A stretch of 64,000 nucleotides of DNA, from NCBI GenBank assembly GCA_014825775.1, contig MVAQ01000089.1:1-64000 (forward strand). Direction: 5' to 3'. The position numbers and the translations under genes were made by a program. Of this stretch, positions 11,852 to 39,194 are shown piece after piece (the first letter of the stretch is position 1; each line of letters begins with the position of its first letter). The notes beneath the pieces were generated by a model, which saw only the letters and a program-made list of their open reading frames with translations, was not told where the DNA came from and ran no database searches. The DNA is from Krasilnikovozyma curviuscula (Eukaryota; Basidiomycota; Tremellomycetes; Cystofilobasidiales; Mrakiaceae).

Positions 11852-13469
11852 ATGGGTGATTTTCAAGCTGCGCTTGCAGCCGGCATGGCTGCCCAACTCG
11901 CTTGGCGCGAGCGATACGTCTGGACAAGCAACCACAAGATGTCCCTCGAAGACTTTCTTGCGAAAGTTAGTTGATTCAAGTGTATCATTTTCATTTTCGT
12001 TTCAGTTTCACGCTGACGCCCCGCTTCATCCTCCATACCGGCTATCAGACCAGACCATCAGAAGTCGTTGATGACGACAAGACAAAGCCGTGGATCTACG
12101 TCCAGCGTGACCTTCTAGGCTCCTCAAACAAAGTTGAAGAGGAGTTGAGCATATCAGATGACGCTGTTCTGGAAGGTGTTGAGCTTGTCACCAAGCTAAC
12201 AAAGGAGGTCGAACGTATCGCTGTGAGTGGACACAACTTCTCTGCCTTCCAATTAACATGTCAAATGATTGAACACACTTTGAATATAATTCTTTTATAA
12301 ATGTAGAATGATCCGTCGATCCCATCGAGAGCATCAAAAGCCAATCCCGTCAGCAAAAAGAATGTCAGAGAAGAGGTGAGCAACTTGTCGACGCTCGACA
12401 TCTCCTTTCATTCGGAGTTCTTTGCAGGAATCTGATTGACCTTACTTTTGATTCCTCGATTTTCTACCACGGTTCTGTTCCCAATTTGACTCAACTTGAA
12501 CTGCTCCAAAAACACAGGCTCAAGCTAAAGTCGCTGCTGCGCTGAAAGAAATCTCCCTAAAAAACAAGTACACCTCGTCTGTCCCTCCTCTTCTTGCTTA
12601 TCCTTCTACCTTCTATAAATTTCTAATTATGCTTTGTCTCTGTGGTCCAGTGGTAAATGGCTTCTCTTCGAGAAAGAAGGTGACCAGGTTGATACTGTCT
12701 GGGCAACTCTCGCCCGTTCGTTGATTCAAAAAGACGGACCTTTGAGCAAGACACCCGTTTATTCCATGAAAGTCTCTACCACTTCAGCTGAGGCTGCATC
12801 TGGTAGCTTCCCTGCTTCTCACGTTATAAGGTAATTACAAGCAGCGACATTTTCCTTTCTTCCGGATATATTTCATTCTGACCCTACGACTTTAACTTTT
12901 CGAAATAACACTCTCATCCGGCAATGCCAGTATCTACCTCCCCAATATCTACTCGGTCTCCGACGCTACCCAAGTCCTCAAGGTTCTCGTCGGCGAGCAC
13001 GGCCTCAACCCCCAGGCGGCCAAGTCGGATCTCTACTCCATGATCGGCGTCGACTCGAAGCATGCGAGCGGATTGAGAAGCACCGTCTGGCAGGCCAAGG
13101 AACTGATGAAGCCTGAGGAGATTACTGTCAGTGATGTTCTGATTACTGAGGTCTCTTTTGATGTCGAGTGGTGCTGACCTCCAGTTGCGACTTGCTTTGA
13201 CGCCAAGGAAGGGTTTAAGAGACGCTTACTACGAGAGACTCAAGGATAGACAGAAGAACAATAGTACTGCAACTTCAGTAGATCCTGAAGCGGCAGCAAA
13301 GAAAGAGAAACTTATTAGAGCTATGAACCAGGTTTCATCGTGCGTTTTTGTGATTTAGCTCAAGCTGTGACTTCCTTTGGCATCTGACGTCTCTTGATCA
13401 ACTTTTTGCAGCGGTAAAACTAAGAAATCTGATTTCTTAGAGGACTCTAGTGATGAAGACGACGCCTAA
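11852..13469 (+). CDS. DUF1917 / Bles03 (UPF0696)-like protein
   Basis: Homologue of the Bles03/C11orf68 family, whose molecular role is not established. Visible blocks follow the family order: MSLEDFLAK near the start, KPWIYVQRD, then SGKWLLFEKEGDQVDTVWATLA, then ISIYLPNIYSVSDATQVLKVL, and a final Tyr-rich segment (SDLYSMIGVD, STVWQAKELMKPEEI). The tail is basic then acidic (KTKKSDFLEDSSDEDDA). About seven short introns are present. The first intron (from about 11966) has two candidate acceptors; the one ending in CTATCAG near 12050 keeps the frame, while the nearer one ending in TTTCAG reads FHADAPLHPPYR but runs into a stop. The stop at 13467 is followed in frame by a Lys-rich nuclear-signal-like stretch. 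Confidence 0.75.
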
Positions 13470-13992
13470 CCTGCAGCTAAGAAAGCTAAAAGTGAGCCTA
13501 GCAGCCTCTCTTGTGTCCGGCGGTGAAGAGCCGCCGATGTCAACTGACGGCGCTCTCGGTCTGTCGCTGTTATCAGAAGAGTCATCACCACCTGCACCGA
13601 ACGCACTCCTTTCAAATTCCAAGTCAGATAGCAAAGTTAAGGCTGCTGACATCGAGGAAGACGATGAGGCAACCGAACCGAAATGAAAGACTCAATCTAA
13701 AAATTGTTGTATCCATAGCTATTTCTCCTTCTTTATATCTCAAGAGACTAACGCAACAAACTTTTGATATTTCAAACACGATATATGCCATCCACTCTGT
13801 CTTTGCCACTCTTTTTCGTTCGAAAGACGTTCGTCGCCGTTGACCGTGCGGCGTGTTTCTGCCTACACTCAACCCACACAAAAAGCTCGCCATCGTGGTA
13901 TAAAAGACGAAGGGTACCATCTGACGGTCAGCATGTATATCTCGACGCTCGTCACCCAGGCTCTTTCCATTTTCTCAACCGTCTCAGACAAC
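13470..13992 (+). other. Region between DUF1917 and aldo-keto reductase genes
   Basis: Holds an in-frame extension after the DUF1917 stop (13470-13523, PAAKKAKSEPSS then stop at 13524) and, in another frame, a 78-codon open frame ending at 13686 with an acidic tail. Both may be remnants of a longer C-terminus. The remainder should contain the promoter of the next gene. An in-frame Met at 13933 would add a 20-residue N-terminal extension to the reductase. Confidence 0.35.
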
Positions 13993-15596
13993 ATGGGCGA
14001 CCAAAGTGAGGATCTGACCTTCAAGACAGAGTTCAAGCTCAACAATGGTAAAATCATTCCAGGTGTAGGTCTTGGTGAGTAGAAATTCCTGCTTCACTGT
14101 ATTCTTGATGTTCATGGGCAGCAGTTCATTATGTTATCTATTCCTTTCCGTGCTCTGTTTCCTACTCGCTCCATCAACTCACGCCCTCGCAGGTACATGG
14201 CAATCACCAGCAGGTGTCGTTGCAAACGCCGTGAAGGTTGCCCTGGAGAACAATACTTATTCACACATCGACGGGGCTTGGTGAGTGTCTTGATCCTCCT
14301 CTGCGCTCCAGGGTTCCACCCTAATAAATGCTGACTGACCGCTGTACCTCACGACATTTGATGTCAACCTGTCACCCATCAATCTTCCATCATATAAACT
14401 TAAGGATCTACCGTAACGAAGAAGGTCAGTCTAACCATGCAGGCTAAAGCTTTGCACACTGATAGTAACGTTTTCCGTCTATTTCGGTCATACAGAGGTC
14501 GGCCAAGGCTTCAAGGATTCAGGTCGGGACAGATCATCCGTCTTCTTGACGACCAAGATATGGAACTCGTATCAGTCCAGAGTTGAAGAAGGAATTGACG
14601 ATTCATTGAAGAAGCTGGGTGTTGACTATGTCGATTGTGAGTTAGCATGACCTCGACCCTAGAGTCAGCTGGGCGTGCGATAGAAGTACCTTTTGGATGA
14701 AAGACGAGCATCCTGCTTACTCTCTTAACATGTGTTTTGCCTAAAGTGCTCCTCATCCACTGGCCAGTCCCATTCTTGCCCCCATCCAAGGGCGGTAACG
14801 ATGATGCCAACCCAACTAACCCGGATGGTACGCGAGCACTGGATAAGGATTGGGATATTACTAAGACTTGGAAACAGGTGCGCTCTATCAAACGACACGG
14901 ATGCTATTTTCCATACACTGAGTTTCTGCCGCCGTCTCAACCGGCAACGTTTCTGTTTGTAGATGACTGAAGTTCTCAAGTCTGGTAAGACCAAAGCTAT
15001 AGGGGTCTCCAACTGCTCCAAAAAGTACTTGGAGAAGCTGCTTGCTTCCTTAGGTCCAGATGGAGTCATTCCAGCCGTCAATCAGATTGAACTAGTAAGC
15101 CTGTCCACCAACATCTATCAAACCTTCAGCTGGCTTGACGCTGAATTCTCTTTCTCTATTTAGCACCCACTGAATCCACAACACGAACTCGTCGCATACT
15201 GCCAATCCAAAGGGTCAGTCATACCATCATAGCGCTCGTTTTCTCTCCTTGTCCGTTGTCACATTCTCACGTATCCCGTCCTCCAGAATCACCGTCGAAG
15301 CATACTCCCCATTGGGTTCAACGGACTCTCCTCTCCTCAGTGACCCAGATATTGTATCCCTTGCGACCAAATACTCCGTTTCCCCAGCGACGATCCTCAT
15401 TAGCTACCAGATCAACCGCGGTGTCGTCGTTCTTCCCAAGTCCGTGACTCCTTCGCGCATCGTATCAAATGCAGAGATCATCGCGCTCAGTAAAGATGAC
15501 ATGAAGCTATTGGGGAGCTTCAAAGAAAGAGGTAAAGGCGAGAAGAGGTTCGTCAACCCAGGGGCAGCGTGGGGTGTGCCTGATTTATTTGAATAG
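13993..15596 (+). CDS. Aldo-keto reductase
   Basis: NADPH-dependent oxidoreductase of the aldo-keto reductase family (TIM barrel, carbonyl to alcohol). The catalytic tetrad is visible: Asp in YSHIDGAWIY, Tyr in WIYRNEEEVGQGF, Lys in FLTTKIW and His in LLLIHWPVPF. Downstream are the family signature KAIGVSNCSKKYLEKLL, PAVNQIELHPLNPQHELVAYC, VEAYSPLGS and the cofactor-site VVLPKSVTPSRIVSN. About eight introns are present, including a 20-nt exon (14405-14424) carrying the catalytic Tyr. Start 13993 (MGDQSEDL) is placed just before LNNGKIIPGVGLGTW; 13933 is an alternative start. The motif HIDGAW differs from the common IDTA. The substrate cannot be predicted. Confidence 0.92.
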
Positions 15597-16361
15597 AGAT
15601 GAGAAGACGGGAAAAGACAGGACTGCTCTGAGCGACGCCTTCTACCACTCTTTTGTTAAATGCAACACAAATGTCCTGCTTGACACGATGTACCAATGAG
15701 AAAGAGCCCGCCAGAAAGTTATCTTCTTCACTTTGCCAATCTCCTCTCAAGCGACAGAGGAAGACAGCGAGAAAAAGACGATTCGATATACTTGGCAAAG
15801 CCGCCCTCTGACGATACATAGTTTAGTAGTAGAGAAATATAAAAGAGGGAAAGTAAAAGAGAAGAAGGCAAAAGGTGGGTCGCGGCGGAGTGGAACGAGG
15901 AATTCAACGCATTAACGAATTAAGTAAGAATTGGGGTTTTAAGGAAATGTAAAAGGATAGGTAATACACGCGTGAAGGGGTCGTTTCATATGGTGAGGGT
16001 TTTGTTGGATCTTGGTGGGAGAAGGCGCGATGCAAAGAATGCGATAGAAGGAAGCATGTGTTTGCGGGCAGCAGTGAGAAAAAGAGGCTTAGAAGGAGGT
16101 AGAAGTGTCCAGGGGTTTGAAGTGTACGGTTCAAAGGAAAAATAGAAAAACACAGTTGCGAATTTCTACGCCAACGAGTGCATTATCAGTCAGCACAAAA
16201 ACGGACCAGATGTATAAAAACGGGTACTTACAAGAAGAAATCGAGAATTGGTACAAAGTAAGTAGCTCAAAAGAACCAAAAAGATGCCCGCTTCATCTCT
16301 CACGCTGCAGACGCACATCCAATCATCCAAATCAATCGTACTCGTCTGAAACGCCGCCAAA
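15597..16361. other. Convergent intergenic region
   Basis: About 765 nt between the aldo-keto reductase (+) and YPD1-like (-) 3' ends. No gene or repeat is recognised. Confidence 0.4.
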
Positions 16362-18002
16362 TCACTCATCGTCTTCCTCATCCTCTTTATACTCTTTCCT
16401 CAACCAATCTTCTGCAATGACATACTCCTTCTTCACGCGCGTAAACCAGCGGTCTATATCGTTCTTCATTGACGTCGATTCTGGAGCGTCTGGCGCCTTG
16501 GAGACGTCTCGCGCAACTACCTGGATCTTTTCAAACTAGAAAAGGTCAAAGAAAGGAGAGTTGAAATGATCGATTTCGCCAAGGCGATAATGTATGGTTG
16601 AGATGGTTGGTAGGCGGGGTCGAAAAGGGTGGTGAGTTACGGCGCGGAGCGAAGGAAATCGAAACGAGGTAGGACGAGTGGAGAGAACAATTATCCCAAC
16701 AGTAGTAATCAAAATTGTGAAAGGAAGTCAGACGAGGAGAGAATTCAACGATAGTCGATTGCCCGAAGGTGAGCACGCGACCGAAGAAGCAAGGCAAGGT
16801 TTGGAAAAGGTCTCAGCCCTCAGTGGGGAAATTATATAGCAATGAAAGTAAAACCTACCAGGGAAGTAACTTTAGCAACGCCCAAAGCTGCTGAGGAACC
16901 TTTCAGGAAGTGTGCGGTGGACGAGACGGTAGAGTAATCTTGAGAGGCCCTGTGTACAGAGGAAGAGGTGAGGTGTCGCGCGTCAGTTCATGAGATCCAG
17001 TGTCATAGGCACCCTAAATAGGGGGTTGAAAGAAGAAGTAATATAATGGCGTACAAGGAGGATTCGATAACTGAGAATTTTTCTGGGACTTGTTCAAAGT
17101 AGGTCCATACGATCCCACGGGAGAACTCTCGTTCATCCTCATCGTCATCCATGTCCTGCAGCTGATTGAAGATTTCCATATCGATGACGTCCTTTCCGAG
17201 CTGAAAAGATATGATGATGAGAACGGAGATCATGATGAAGGGTTCAAAGTGACAAGAAGCGTTGAGAGACGAGAGAAAAGCGACCGTCATATGCAATAGA
17301 AAAAAGGCAGTATTGGCACCAATGGCCTCTAAGAAGCAACAGAACCCGACAGCCAGGAAACAAAAGATCACTGTCATGTCTAATACAGGCACCCCAAACC
17401 AAAATCAACTTTTGATGGTTGATCCTGCTCGGCGCTATTCCTACGAGCATACAGGCTGTCTCGCTCTCGAGCGATGGGCTGTAGCCGCGAGGTCAAGCAA
17501 GATCTACCAGCAGCTGTTATTCTAGTGGAGCCGAGAAAGAGGCAGCAGTGAAGATGATGCGGGTTCTAGAACATCTTTTCCCCTTTCTTCACTCCCGCTG
17601 GACGGACCGCCTTCGCCAACTTCAAGACTGTTGTCGTTCCGCTATCTCATTCCTTTAGGTTGGAAACCTCCTTCTTCTAATATATTCACTCTGGATAGTG
17701 AATTGATGGAGAGCCTGCTTCCCCTCTCGTTCAGTTCGATGAGCCCAAACGGTCGTGACGAGGCCATCAAAAAACTCAGCAGCGGAACCTGACCTCTTTT
17801 CCATCGTTACATTCGTTCCCTTCTGCTCCACCAAGCCATTCCAACAACCAAGCTGATACAGAAGAAGAAGCAAGACACTCACATCCTCGTCGTCCTTTAC
17901 CTGGGCAGCTGCAGCTGCAGAAGCTGATATCGTCGATGAGGTTGGAGGGGTCGGTACGGTCGTCGCATTGGGAGCTACAGCACTAGGAGCTACAGCTGCC
18001 AT
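16362..18002 (-). CDS. YPD1: Ypd1-like histidine phosphotransfer (HPt) protein
   Basis: Phosphorelay intermediate that passes phosphate from hybrid histidine kinases to response regulators (Ssk1, Skn7) in osmotic and oxidative stress signalling. The HPt helix signature is clear: VIDMEIFNQLQDMDDD...FSRGIVWTYFEQVPEKF, then TAHFLKGSSAALGVAKV, with the phosphorylated His encoded at 16912-16910. The last exon gives FEKIQVVARDV...RWFTRVKKEYVIAEDWLRKEY and an acidic end. The N-terminus (from 18002) is Ala/Thr/Pro-rich low-complexity sequence, longer than in yeast. Exon 1 (18002-17883) is joined to the core by an unusually long 682-nt intron (17882-17201). Phase fits, but the true first exon could lie elsewhere. 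Confidence 0.87.
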
Positions 18003-18363
18003 CGTGTTGGTAAAAGATGGGGTGGGGTGTCTAGGTTTGAAAGGTGGTAAGAGGGCGGACAGAGAATTGGCACATGGAGGCGTAGAGAGGGTGGTGACGT
18101 TTTTACCAAAAGAAAACTAAGGACAATTCCCGCGCGGGTCGCTCTCTTTGTTTTTTTCTCGCATCCTTGTCAGGATGACAGAGAGGGCATTTAAAACAGA
18201 GAGATTTAAATACTTAAATACTGAAGTGCTTCAGATGCCTGAACGAGGAAGGAAGCTTCAGTACTCTCACATCGATGAATCGCTTGCGGTAAAACATCTC
18301 TGGCAAGAAACGCATCTATACAACTTTTATGACACCTCACATCACGAGTGTCGCCTAATTCTA

Positions 18364-19944
18364 TCAAAGGTGTTTCTCGAAGAATTCCTTCGTTCGTCAA
18401 ACCCACGCAGTATCAGTGAAGGTTCGAAGGCGAGTGAACAAAGAAACGCAAAAGAGAAATCAGAGTGCGGCAACTCACTTTTGCAACCTCAAACGCGACA
18501 AATGTCGCCCCAGCAGCTGGTACAGCTCTCAGAACTATGTTCCCGCAAGACGAAATAATATACATCAGCTGTTCCATTCTTGGCACACCAAAAGAATAAC
18601 GGGAGTCTGGAAAACACTTACGCGTCGGTGTCAGACCTCTGAAGAGCGCCTTAGACCCACCACCTTCAGCCATAATCTTTCTCGCCTCAAGTGGTATGTA
18701 CCTTAGCCCCCCCTTCACTGGCGGCGAGTTAGACAGCTGGACAGACGACTTGATGACGTCGAGCGGGTAACCTATGATCGAGTACATTCAGCCACCGAAA
18801 CCGGGAGAAGGGATGAGGGGTGAAGAGTAACACATACTGATCATCCAATATCCGACGCCTCCCGCGGATCCAGCGACTGTCAACTCGAGGATGCTGAGCG
18901 GTGTGTCTGGGTGAGAGCGCGCGAACGCCCGCTTGGACGCCTCGTAACAGCCGTAGAACGCTGCGTAGGCACTGGTCCAAGTAAAAAGGGAGTTTAATTT
19001 AAATTACAGGGGATCCTGAGGGGGATATGAGAACGAAACGAACGGGATTTCTCTGATGAACGTGATCTGTTTTTATTAAAGAAGGGGGCCATCGAGGGAG
19101 TGGATGTAAATTACAAAACATTGGAGTTGGGGCAATAGGACACAGTGAAGAAATAGAGACAGAAGAATATTAATTCAGCAATTTCCTGTATCCAGTAGAT
19201 GGACAGGTTGCGCAAAGGCGAAGACCAGACACTCACCCAGTAGCCTCGCATAATACCTTGCCTAAATCCATAATCCTTCCACATACCAGATACAACCTGA
19301 GAGAGCTTCTTGTCGCCCGCACCACCATACTGGCCCTGCATTCGGATCTTGAACATCTCAACTAGAAATTTCGAACGAAAGAAAAGAGCATTTTAGCGCC
19401 GAGCAGCAGAGCGAGAGTAATACACAAGACGGCGATCTCTATAACTTCAGAAAGTGAAACGAAAAGTGAATGAACTCACCAGGACTGGCCAGTATAGCCT
19501 GAACACCACCAGCGAAGCCACCAGCAACTGCGACCTGAGGTATACTCAACTGGGCATCATTCCCGTAGTCAACAAGTCTCTTTCCAACCAGGAAAGCAGT
19601 AAATAGCAGACTGTTGACGCTAGCAACACCGATCAGCGGTGAGGCCATGCCCTTGTAGAAACCCAGCACACCCTCCTTTGCGAGCGTCTGGCGGAATATG
19701 TCCAAGGGGCCCTTAAACTGGCCTGGGAGGGCGGTTTGGGCTCGTGTTTTGATAGTATCAAGAGGTTGACCTACGAGGACTATGATGATGATTGGAAATC
19801 AGCCCAGTCACTAATTCGCATTGACAGCTCTCGCTCTCTCTGTCTCTTACCTTGGGATGCTCCTCCAGCTGAGCCAGCGAGCAGCTGGACTGCTATTGAG
19901 TCGTGCTTTGTACCCGGCACGTTGGTGTCGGTTTTGGAAGCCAT
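18364..19944 (-). CDS. Mitochondrial carrier family protein, carnitine/amino-acid type
   Basis: Inner-membrane solute carrier with three tandem repeats. All three carrier signatures are seen: QPLDTIKTRAQ, SPVEMFKIRMQ and YPLDVIKSSVQ, each followed by a Gly/Arg loop (GFYKGMASPLIG; RGYW; ALFRGLTPT). Repeat two contains IREIPAYAAFYGCYEASKR and repeat three LRAVPAAGATFVAFEVAK, the pattern of the carnitine/acylcarnitine and basic-amino-acid branch (Crc1, SLC25A20/29). The exact substrate is not assignable. Start at 19944 (MASKTDTNVPG) precedes LLAGSAGGASQ. The last coding exon is only 24 nt (18387-18364), encoding EFFEKHL and stop, and joins in phase after FEVAK. The upstream neighbour on this strand is the HECT ligase. 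Confidence 0.9.
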
Positions 19945-35520
<15,576 letters not shown>

Positions 35521-37796
35521 CCTGCTTTGATGGGGTCCACTTCTGGACTAAAAGATGTGTGGTCACTCAGTCCCAGGAGATGTTACAGTGGAGAAAGCTC
35601 TGCAGTCAGTATCAGAGCAAGTGTATGGAGTGAGATGACGTTTGGACTTTGACATCGTGAAGGGCGCGGGCGCGAGACGAGGTCGAGAGGGTAATTTCTC
35701 CCAAATATTCAGAGATACTGAAGGATACGAAATGGTCCACATTCACAATCAAGTGTAGGGAGATTTTTTTGGGCTGGGAAAAGATTTTCTGACTTTGTTC
35801 TATTACTGACAAAACAAAGCGAGTTTGCGCGGTGAATTTAGGAGAGATGGGTTCACATGCGCATTTAGACGACGCTTTCAGCACTTAGGGGATAAAGACA
35901 AGTTTCTCTTCTGACTGGTGTGGAGATTTTTTAGAACACCGTAAACAGAAAGGACCATACTTGCTTTGTGTGCCGAGAGAAAACATGCGGAAAGACAACA
36001 GCAGGTCAATCGTGCACCAAGATGAGACCAGCTTTCTTCTCGAGATATATAGAATGAGAATAACGTGGGAAAAAGATAAATGAAGTGTAATTCACAGGAT
36101 AGAGCACTTCTCACTTCAGCTGTTAAAAAAATAACAACAACAACGAAAGAGTGATGCAACCAACGACGATTGCAGGTTAATAAACCTACTTCCTTACTTC
36201 AGAATTATCCTCCCTACCAAAAACAAAACATCAACAACATAACGTTACTGCACTTCAACTTTGACTCGACCAACTATTCCCAACTCCTCCTTCTCAAATT
36301 TCTTGACATCTCGCACTTTATCTTTCATGGCAGGCACCTCAGATCACCTCAGATCAATAGCCCGGTCGTTTCTCATCTTGAATCCGGTCTTTACAATCAT
36401 GAATTGTATCTTTTTTACGGCAATAGGATTCGTGTAAGGACCCTGAAGCGAGAGGTCGGGAGGAGGCAGGCGGTGAAGTTCAAGTCTATGGCGACCAGCG
36501 TCTAAGTTGTGGTATTCCTTAGGGCGGATCAGGCAAATGAGCCGGATCGAATACAGAGATATTAGTCGCTGACGTTCAGAATTGTGGGGGTGAATTCCTG
36601 TAGAGACTGAATGCGCGACAGAATGGCTTGAGATGGGAGTGGTTTCCCGCAAGAGGGTATCTGCAACAAAAGATTCCTTCTAAGCTGGATCTTAATAATG
36701 ATACTTGCTGGAGTTATTGTTGTTAGGTACACCTGGTCTTCTGGTTTTCTTGTGTTCATCGTCTCTCGTCAACCTGCACTCCTGTCTCTGTCGATGTTTG
36801 GCAAGAAAGTGCCAAAAAATCTGGTGAATAGTCTCCCGTAGACATCTCTTCCTCCACTCCCACCGAGAAGCTCAAACTTTATACACTCAAGAATATTTAA
36901 CATAAGAGAAATTAAGATGGATTCGAAGCTGAACGAACTATAGCTATTCATCTGCTCTGATCAAACTCGTGCGTTTTGGTTATAATGGAAAAGTGCATAG
37001 TCAGCTTTCCAGTGATGCATTACTGTCAGTCATTTTGCTCAAGGGAACAGCGATGAGAAGCCAATGTGTGTCGAAAGCAAGTTAGAGCAAATCCGATGCG
37101 TTAGTTGTGATAAGGAAAAATGAAACACAGGGGTAATACGCTTCCTTGACCGCCTGATTTATTGTTTCTCTCGTACGTTCTTTGGAGAACGGCACAAAGA
37201 ACTCCTGAAGATGCTTTCACAGACGAGATTAAAGCATAGATATCCTCCTAGGCGTACTTCAGTTCTACTCTTAAAGCTTGTTCTGAAGTTGAATGTAATG
37301 AGTTTGAGTATTATGGTCGGAGTAGTCAGGGATTCTAGTTAGGTATCTATCGTGAGGGGCTAATGAAAGAGCTGATCAATCAGACTTTGGCGGACCAGAC
37401 CCTTTGAGCTTCGGGAGTAGCTGCTACCTAGCTATTCCACTTTGGTGTCAAAAGAAGAGTTAAGTAGTCCAGTTAAGGGTCGACGATGTAGTGGTAAGCA
37501 CCTCACTTTATTGCTATCGAGGACGCTAAGCCTTTCATTTTTAAAATAAAAGCGAAATTGGAAGGGAAATGAAGGGAGGGGCTCGCAGGGTTTTTGCGCA
37601 TGACAGCGGCTTATCAGAGCGACTCATCACAGCCCCATTATCCAAAGATAACAAATTCCAAAATCTTTCCACAACGTTACAGTAACATAACCTTTCACAT
37701 TGGAAATGATCTTCATCCAATAGCTTATCTATTCCATGCTCGAAGCACCATGAACTTCCAACAGCTCTGGGTCTACCGCTTCCTATAAACCTTCCT
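35521..37796. other. 2.3-kb stretch without a recognised gene
   Basis: Between the divergent-side start of the HECT ligase and the mL44-like 3' end. It is AT-rich, with only short frames and no family motif. A short tRNA-like A-box at about 37,480-37,500 has no matching B-box. Confidence 0.35.
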
Positions 37797-38928
37797 TTAT
37801 GCGTTGGGGGATTCCGATGAGGTTATTGGTGGGAAAGTTGGGGTGGAAGTATGTAAGGCTCGGAGATCATCTATCTGTTTCTGCAGTTGCGACTGCAAGA
37901 AGTCCTACGAAAGAAACGAGGTTGTGCGAAAAGAGCATAATTAGTCACGAATTCCCTCCAAAACAACTCTTGGTAATGACCCATAATAAACTTTAATAAA
38001 CTTACGGGGACCTGACTTTTCAGCACCTCTCTTCCCAACCCCTCACAAACCCACACCCTCCCCGCAAAAGGAATCCCATACACCCTCGCGAGACCACCAA
38101 TGATGCTCTCTACACCCCAAGCCATGACCTTACCCTCTCCATGCCTCGGGGACGCTTTCATGACCTTCTCCAGCTCCCATGCGGCTGCTAATGACGAGAG
38201 GGAAGACTGGGAGAGAAGTTGGGATGTAAGGGCCGAGGGCGAGAATTCAGCCGGGGGTGGTGAGAGGGAGAGGGCTGGTGATGGTGTCAAGAGGGTATGT
38301 AGGACAAGGGAGGTGTACGTGTCGATGACATGACGGCCTGAGGAATTGAGGCAGAAACCCAGCAACCAAGAAGAGAGAAAAGTCAGTACAGCGTTCCCTT
38401 GCTTCCTCTGCTTCCTCTACCCTTCTATTGTTGCTCCCGTTTGCAGAATTAGTTGACACAAGAGGCAAGAACTGACCGACGTAGTTAAATCCCATCCCAT
38501 GAGCTTCCTCCCCCCTCTGGGCAGCCCTGAAGGAATAGTGGGTTCTCATCCTCTGGGCAACATCCTTTGGCATGGAATCCTTTTCAAGGCTGAACAACTT
38601 CTCGAAATAGGACTGGATCTGATGCGAATGAATGAACGAGTCCAACGGCGGTTTGGCTGGCCAAGCAGGAGGAGTCAGAGCTATGTTCAAGGAGTTGGAC
38701 ATGGAGAAAAAAAGGCTCACCATCGTCCGCACGGAACGATGAGCTTGATCTAAATGTCCTGATATTCTGTTGCTGCTGTTGCTGTTCGCGCTGTTGCTGG
38801 TACGTCGACGATATTGAAGACTGGAGAATTCCTATTGCTCGTTGTGGTGCCGCGGCTTTGGTTGAGCAAGCTCTGCTAGCTGAACATACTGCGTTGACTG
38901 CTGATCTTCTACTTGAGGAGGACAGCAT
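37797..38928 (-). CDS. Mitochondrial large-subunit ribosomal protein mL44-like (RNase III fold)
   Basis: Probably the mitoribosomal protein mL44 (yeast MRPL3), a catalytically dead RNase III-fold protein. The N-terminus (from 38928) is Ser/Arg/Ala-rich without early acids (MLSSSSRRSAVNAVCSASRA) and fits a mitochondrial presequence, followed by a Gln-rich run. The body has WPAKPPLDSFIHSHQIQSYF, RMRTHYSFRAAQ, GFNYVGRHVIDTYTSLVLHTLL (RNase III-like helix), and a second part AAWELEKVMKAS...AWGVESIIGGLARVYG. The last exon follows a phase-0 junction after LKSQVP and gives DFLQSQLQKQIDDLRAL to the stop at 37797. The family call rests on the RNase III-like pattern and presequence; another organellar RNase III-fold protein is possible. 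Confidence 0.65.
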
Positions 38929-39194
38929 CGAGAAAGATTTGGTTCGAGGGAGGAATGGAAGTCGTTGACAAGGAAAAACCAGCGTCGCATGAGAAGCGCA
39001 GAAACTGAGAAAAAAGTCAAGGAGTGGCGACGGTGGATTAGCTTGGGCATCTTTCAGAATAGTTAAGTGGGATGGACACCCAGATGACATCCAACTAAAA
39101 CAGAGTGAATAGCCACAAGTCTAACCGCGAGTATTGTTCCACCTTGTAAGTCTATCACTTCCTCACCGCTGTTGCGCCATCGAGAATTAGCAGC

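Noticed and set aside
13449..13477. Tiny intron (GTGATG...CTGCAG) that would remove the DUF1917 stop
   Set aside because: About 29 nt with a poor donor; too short to accept, though it would link the acidic and basic tails.
37480..37560. tRNA-like A-box (TAGTGGTAAGC)
   Set aside because: No B-box (GGTTCRANNCC-like) at the expected distance and no acceptor-stem pairing seen; chance match.
38760..38800. CAG/CTG repeat as a mobile or unstable element
   Set aside because: It is a short Gln-coding run in the mL44-like N-terminal region; no flanking repeats.
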